8,531 bases of DNA from an uncultured Eubacteriales bacterium (GTDB taxonomy: Bacteria; Bacillota; Clostridia; Peptostreptococcales; Anaerovoracaceae): assembly GCA_902766185.1 (NCBI GenBank), contig CACXCQ010000250.1, positions 1 to 8,531 of the forward strand, written 5' to 3'. Below the pieces are notes generated by a model. The model was given only the letters and a program-made list of their open reading frames with translations. It had not been told where the DNA came from and searched no databases. Made by a program: the position numbers and the translations under genes. This document shows positions 5,984 to 8,531 of the stretch, in pieces. Positions within the stretch are counted from its first letter, which is position 1, and every line of letters begins with the position of its first letter.

Positions 5984-8531
5984 ATGAAAGCGAAAAGTGG
6001 AATAAGGTTTGGTATCGCAGCGCTGTTCAGCATCGCCATGGCGATTCTTTTTGTTCCTGCGCTGGGGCAGGTGGACAAGGCCTGCGCGAAGGAAGTCAGC
6101 AGTATCGTGATCGAGTCGACGCAAGACTTCCAGATCGCACCGGAAGATGCGGAACAAGTTTATTTCTATCTGGAAAGCCGCGAATACGAAAATGGAGAAG
6201 GGGACAGGCTGATCGTCTCATTTGATGACGGGTCATCTGACGAGTACTTCTGTACCGACTACGCCTGGTCCTTCGAAACGGCGGATGGGGAAAAAAGCCT
6301 CATGCTGGCGGTCGATGACTGGAAGAACAAGCCGGCTCAATTCGAAGAGGGAGAATCCTATCTGGTGAACGTGTTTGTCTATTCAGCGAGTGAAGACACC
6401 GGTATTACTGTCGATCCCAGAAATCCACCGTACACTGAGCCCATCTCGGTTACCATTGCCGGAAGGGTGATCAGCAATTTAGAACTGGTCCTGAATACAC
6501 CCATCGAGTTGGAGGACACCGAAGCGGGGAAATGGGATGATAACGACATCGAGTGCCATGAGGACGATGAACTGACGGTGTATTATTCCGATGGAAACTC
6601 TAACTTGTTCATCGCGGACGAGGACGGTCTTTTCTGGGACGATAACGATGATCCCATATTCCTGCATTTCCTGTGGAAGGATGCGGAATCCCTGGAAAAC
6701 GATCCACCGCTTGATTTTGATGCGGGGGAAGTGGAAGCCTACCCATGGATGCATACGGGCAACGACAGCGGTACTCCTGTTTTTGCCACGGATGATGAGG
6801 GCAAGCGGGTGACGATCCCGGTGACCATCGCCGGACACGACTGGAACGAGCCTGAATATAAGTGGGCGGACGATTGTTCCACCTGCACGGCGACGGTGAC
6901 CTGCAAGAATTACGCTTCGCACAAGAGAACGCAGACAGTCACCACCACATCGAAAGTGACCAAAGATCCCACCTTCACGGAGAAGGGGGAAACGACCTAC
7001 ACGGCAGCGTTCACAGAGGCACCGTTCGTCGAGAAAACGAATACTGTTGCCGATATCCCGAAGCTGCACGACTATGTGGTCACCGGAGGAACAGAAGGTG
7101 AGGACTATACCTACGTGGACGAGGTCCTGACGTTCAAAAAGAACGGCACCTACAAGATCAGCATGGCCGAGGGCCTCGAAGTGGCTGACGACCAGATCTT
7201 CCTCGAGACCAGACCGACGGTGAATCCGGGCTTCAACAACATCGAGCTGACCTTTGATACTCTGAATATCGATACCAAGGACAAAAAAGCGATCGTCGGA
7301 AATTATGGAAACCGGACATCGAATTTCAACTGGAAACTCGTTCTGAAAGGAAAGAACACAGTCAAGTCGAACGGCTTTACCTGGCAGACCAACAGTTTTT
7401 CCCTTAATCTGACCGTGGAAGCGGAAAGCAAGACGACGGCCGACAGCATTGAGGTCATCTATGGCGACAGCAATCCAAATAACAACTCCTTCAGTGCGGA
7501 TAATTTCACATTAAATTCCGGGACCTTCTCCCACAAAGGAAAAAGCTACAGCTTCGATGCAAACAAGACCATCCAGATCGTTGACGGTGAATTCTATGCC
7601 TCGTCGACAAACACCGCCGGTACACTCTACTGCAATCACCAGTACGTCCAGAACGGCGGAAAGGTCACGATAGACGCTGCCGGCAATTCGCCCTGCTGCA
7701 TTCAGGTCGTGGGAACCGCTGACGCCGAGGGTGACGGAGTGCTCATCAACGGAGGGGACCTGACGCTGACATCGCTCGGCACATCCAGGAGCGGCACCAT
7801 CACCGCGGGGAGCACCAAGAAAAAGAATATTGTCATCAATACACCGGGAACCGTAACCATCAACACCGGGTTCGTCGGGCTGCTTGCACAGAAGGGCGGA
7901 AGCATCACGATGAGGCAGGGAACACTCAAAGTCAACGGCGGAATGGTCGGCATCTATACTGTCGGCGGGACCAATCCGGTCACGTTCAGCGGTGGTGAGA
8001 CGGAACTCGCCAACAACACCTACGGCTTCTATCTGGCAGGATCGGATAAGACGATCCACTTCGATGAGAATTACATCCATAAGAATTATACCGGAACGGA
8101 TGCGGACCACCGCGACGCGGTCGCTGACGGGAATATCATTATCGGAACCGTCAGTGATGGGGCCATCGCGGTATCAAAGGAGTACGTTCTCATCACTCCC
8201 GCGTACCGCATCACCTATGAGCTGGACGGGGGAACTTTGGAGGAGGGAAAAACGAACCCGGAGACCTATACCAGAGTGGACAACTTCCCCCTGAACAATC
8301 CTGCCAAGGAAGGTTTTGATTTCATCGGATGGACCGGAACGGATCTGGATGATCCGGTAAAGGACGTGACGATCTCGGAAATGACCGGCGCCCGTTACTA
8401 CAAAGCCAACTACGAGAAGCAGACCTTCACCGTCAAATTCGAGACCAACGGCGGAACCGCGGTAGCTCCGCAGACCATCGAATACGGAGCCAAGGTGGAC
8501 AGGGAAGCGGCCAAGACCACAAGAGATGACT
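5984..8531 (+). CDS. Large secreted modular surface protein, 3' end beyond window
   Basis: The frame is open for 849 codons from this ATG to the edge, so the protein is incomplete. AGGAAGAGG (5971-5979) precedes the start. An export signal occupies about residues 1-35 (basic MKAKSGIR, hydrophobic core, likely cleavage after ACA35). Residues about 36-160 and 161-284 are two diverged copies of one domain, each ending TIAG (157-160, 281-284) and sharing a D-L-x-V-x-x-x-DG-x-S pattern. A Cys-containing module (285-361, CSTCTATVTC) of a kind common in clostridial surface proteins follows. Next comes VTGGTEGEDYTY (366-377) opening a Gly/Asn/Thr-rich region to about 740 that looks like stacked beta-strands. 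From 741 (YRITYELDGGT ... GFDFIGWTG) a Flg_new/Listeria-Bacteroides repeat begins, with a second at 813 (TFTVKFETNGGT). Adhesion or glycan contact is a reasonable guess; anchoring cannot be judged without the C-terminus. Confidence 0.88.
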   Translation, partial: MKAKSGIRFGIAALFSIAMAILFVPALGQVDKACAKEVSSIVIESTQDFQIAPEDAEQVYFYLESREYENGEGDRLIVSFDDGSSDEYFCTDYAWSFETADGEKSLMLAVDDWKNKPAQFEEGESYLVNVFVYSASEDTGITVDPRNPPYTEPISVTIAGRVISNLELVLNTPIELEDTEAGKWDDNDIECHEDDELTVYYSDGNSNLFIADEDGLFWDDNDDPIFLHFLWKDAESLENDPPLDFDAGEVEAYPWMHTGNDSGTPVFATDDEGKRVTIPVTIAGHDWNEPEYKWADDCSTCTATVTCKNYASHKRTQTVTTTSKVTKDPTFTEKGETTYTAAFTEAPFVEKTNTVADIPKLHDYVVTGGTEGEDYTYVDEVLTFKKNGTYKISMAEGLEVADDQIFLETRPTVNPGFNNIELTFDTLNIDTKDKKAIVGNYGNRTSNFNWKLVLKGKNTVKSNGFTWQTNSFSLNLTVEAESKTTADSIEVIYGDSNPNNNSFSADNFTLNSGTFSHKGKSYSFDANKTIQIVDGEFYASSTNTAGTLYCNHQYVQNGGKVTIDAAGNSPCCIQVVGTADAEGDGVLINGGDLTLTSLGTSRSGTITAGSTKKKNIVINTPGTVTINTGFVGLLAQKGGSITMRQGTLKVNGGMVGIYTVGGTNPVTFSGGETELANNTYGFYLAGSDKTIHFDENYIHKNYTGTDADHRDAVADGNIIIGTVSDGAIAVSKEYVLITPAYRITYELDGGTLEEGKTNPETYTRVDNFPLNNPAKEGFDFIGWTGTDLDDPVKDVTISEMTGARYYKANYEKQTFTVKFETNGGTAVAPQTIEYGAKVDREAAKTTRDD

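Noticed and set aside
4837..6078. A 413-codon reverse-strand open frame
   Set aside because: It is antisense to pta and passes through its terminator; pta itself is certain.
5959..6225. A forward frame of 88 codons overlapping the surface protein start
   Set aside because: It lies in a different frame from the ATG at 5984, which has the better ribosome site, a signal peptide and an open frame to the window edge.
6479..8110. Reverse-strand frames at 6479-7069 and 7511-8110
   Set aside because: Both are antisense to the surface protein gene and lack family motifs or start signals.

Overview
The window looks like the chromosome of a low- to mid-GC anaerobic Gram-positive bacterium, most likely in the Clostridia (Bacillota). 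The grounds are strong purine-rich Shine-Dalgarno sites, extended -10 promoters (TGnTATAAT type), a short single-domain phosphate acetyltransferase, a secreted C69 dipeptidase and a large secreted protein with Listeria-Bacteroides (Flg_new/InlB-type) repeats. The genus cannot be fixed from sequence alone; the gene style suggests an Anaerovoracaceae/Mogibacterium-like gut or oral anaerobe, which is inference. All genes I can support are on the + strand.

Layout: positions 1-599 hold no credible gene. Positions 1-400 carry a cluster of inverted repeats whose arms share the core AGTCR/YGACT, and 511-577 carry a 28-bp tandem repeat containing the palindrome GCGTCA-NN-TGACGC. Next comes a membrane-anchored DUF4230 protein (600-1238). 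A promoter then drives a probable three-gene unit: a secreted C69-family dipeptidase (1320-3119), a macro-domain protein with an HTH-like C-terminal domain (3144-4289) and a YjbQ/UPF0047 protein (4302-4697), with gaps of only 24 and 12 nt. A terminator hairpin that also contains the next gene's extended -10 promoter separates this unit from pta (4813-5790). Pta ends at a strong terminator. The right end holds the first 849 codons of a large secreted modular surface protein (5984 to beyond the edge).

Functionally the window mixes central energy metabolism (Pta makes acetyl-phosphate from acetyl-CoA; no ackA is adjacent) with cell-surface functions (DUF4230 protein, exported dipeptidase, adhesin-like protein) and an ADP-ribose-related cytoplasmic protein. 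I see no classical defence island, CRISPR array, transposase, tRNA or rRNA. The parts least explained by known families are the stem-loop cluster at the left end, the 28-bp palindrome repeats in the DUF4230 leader, the macro-HTH fusion, and the promoter nested in a terminator before pta.
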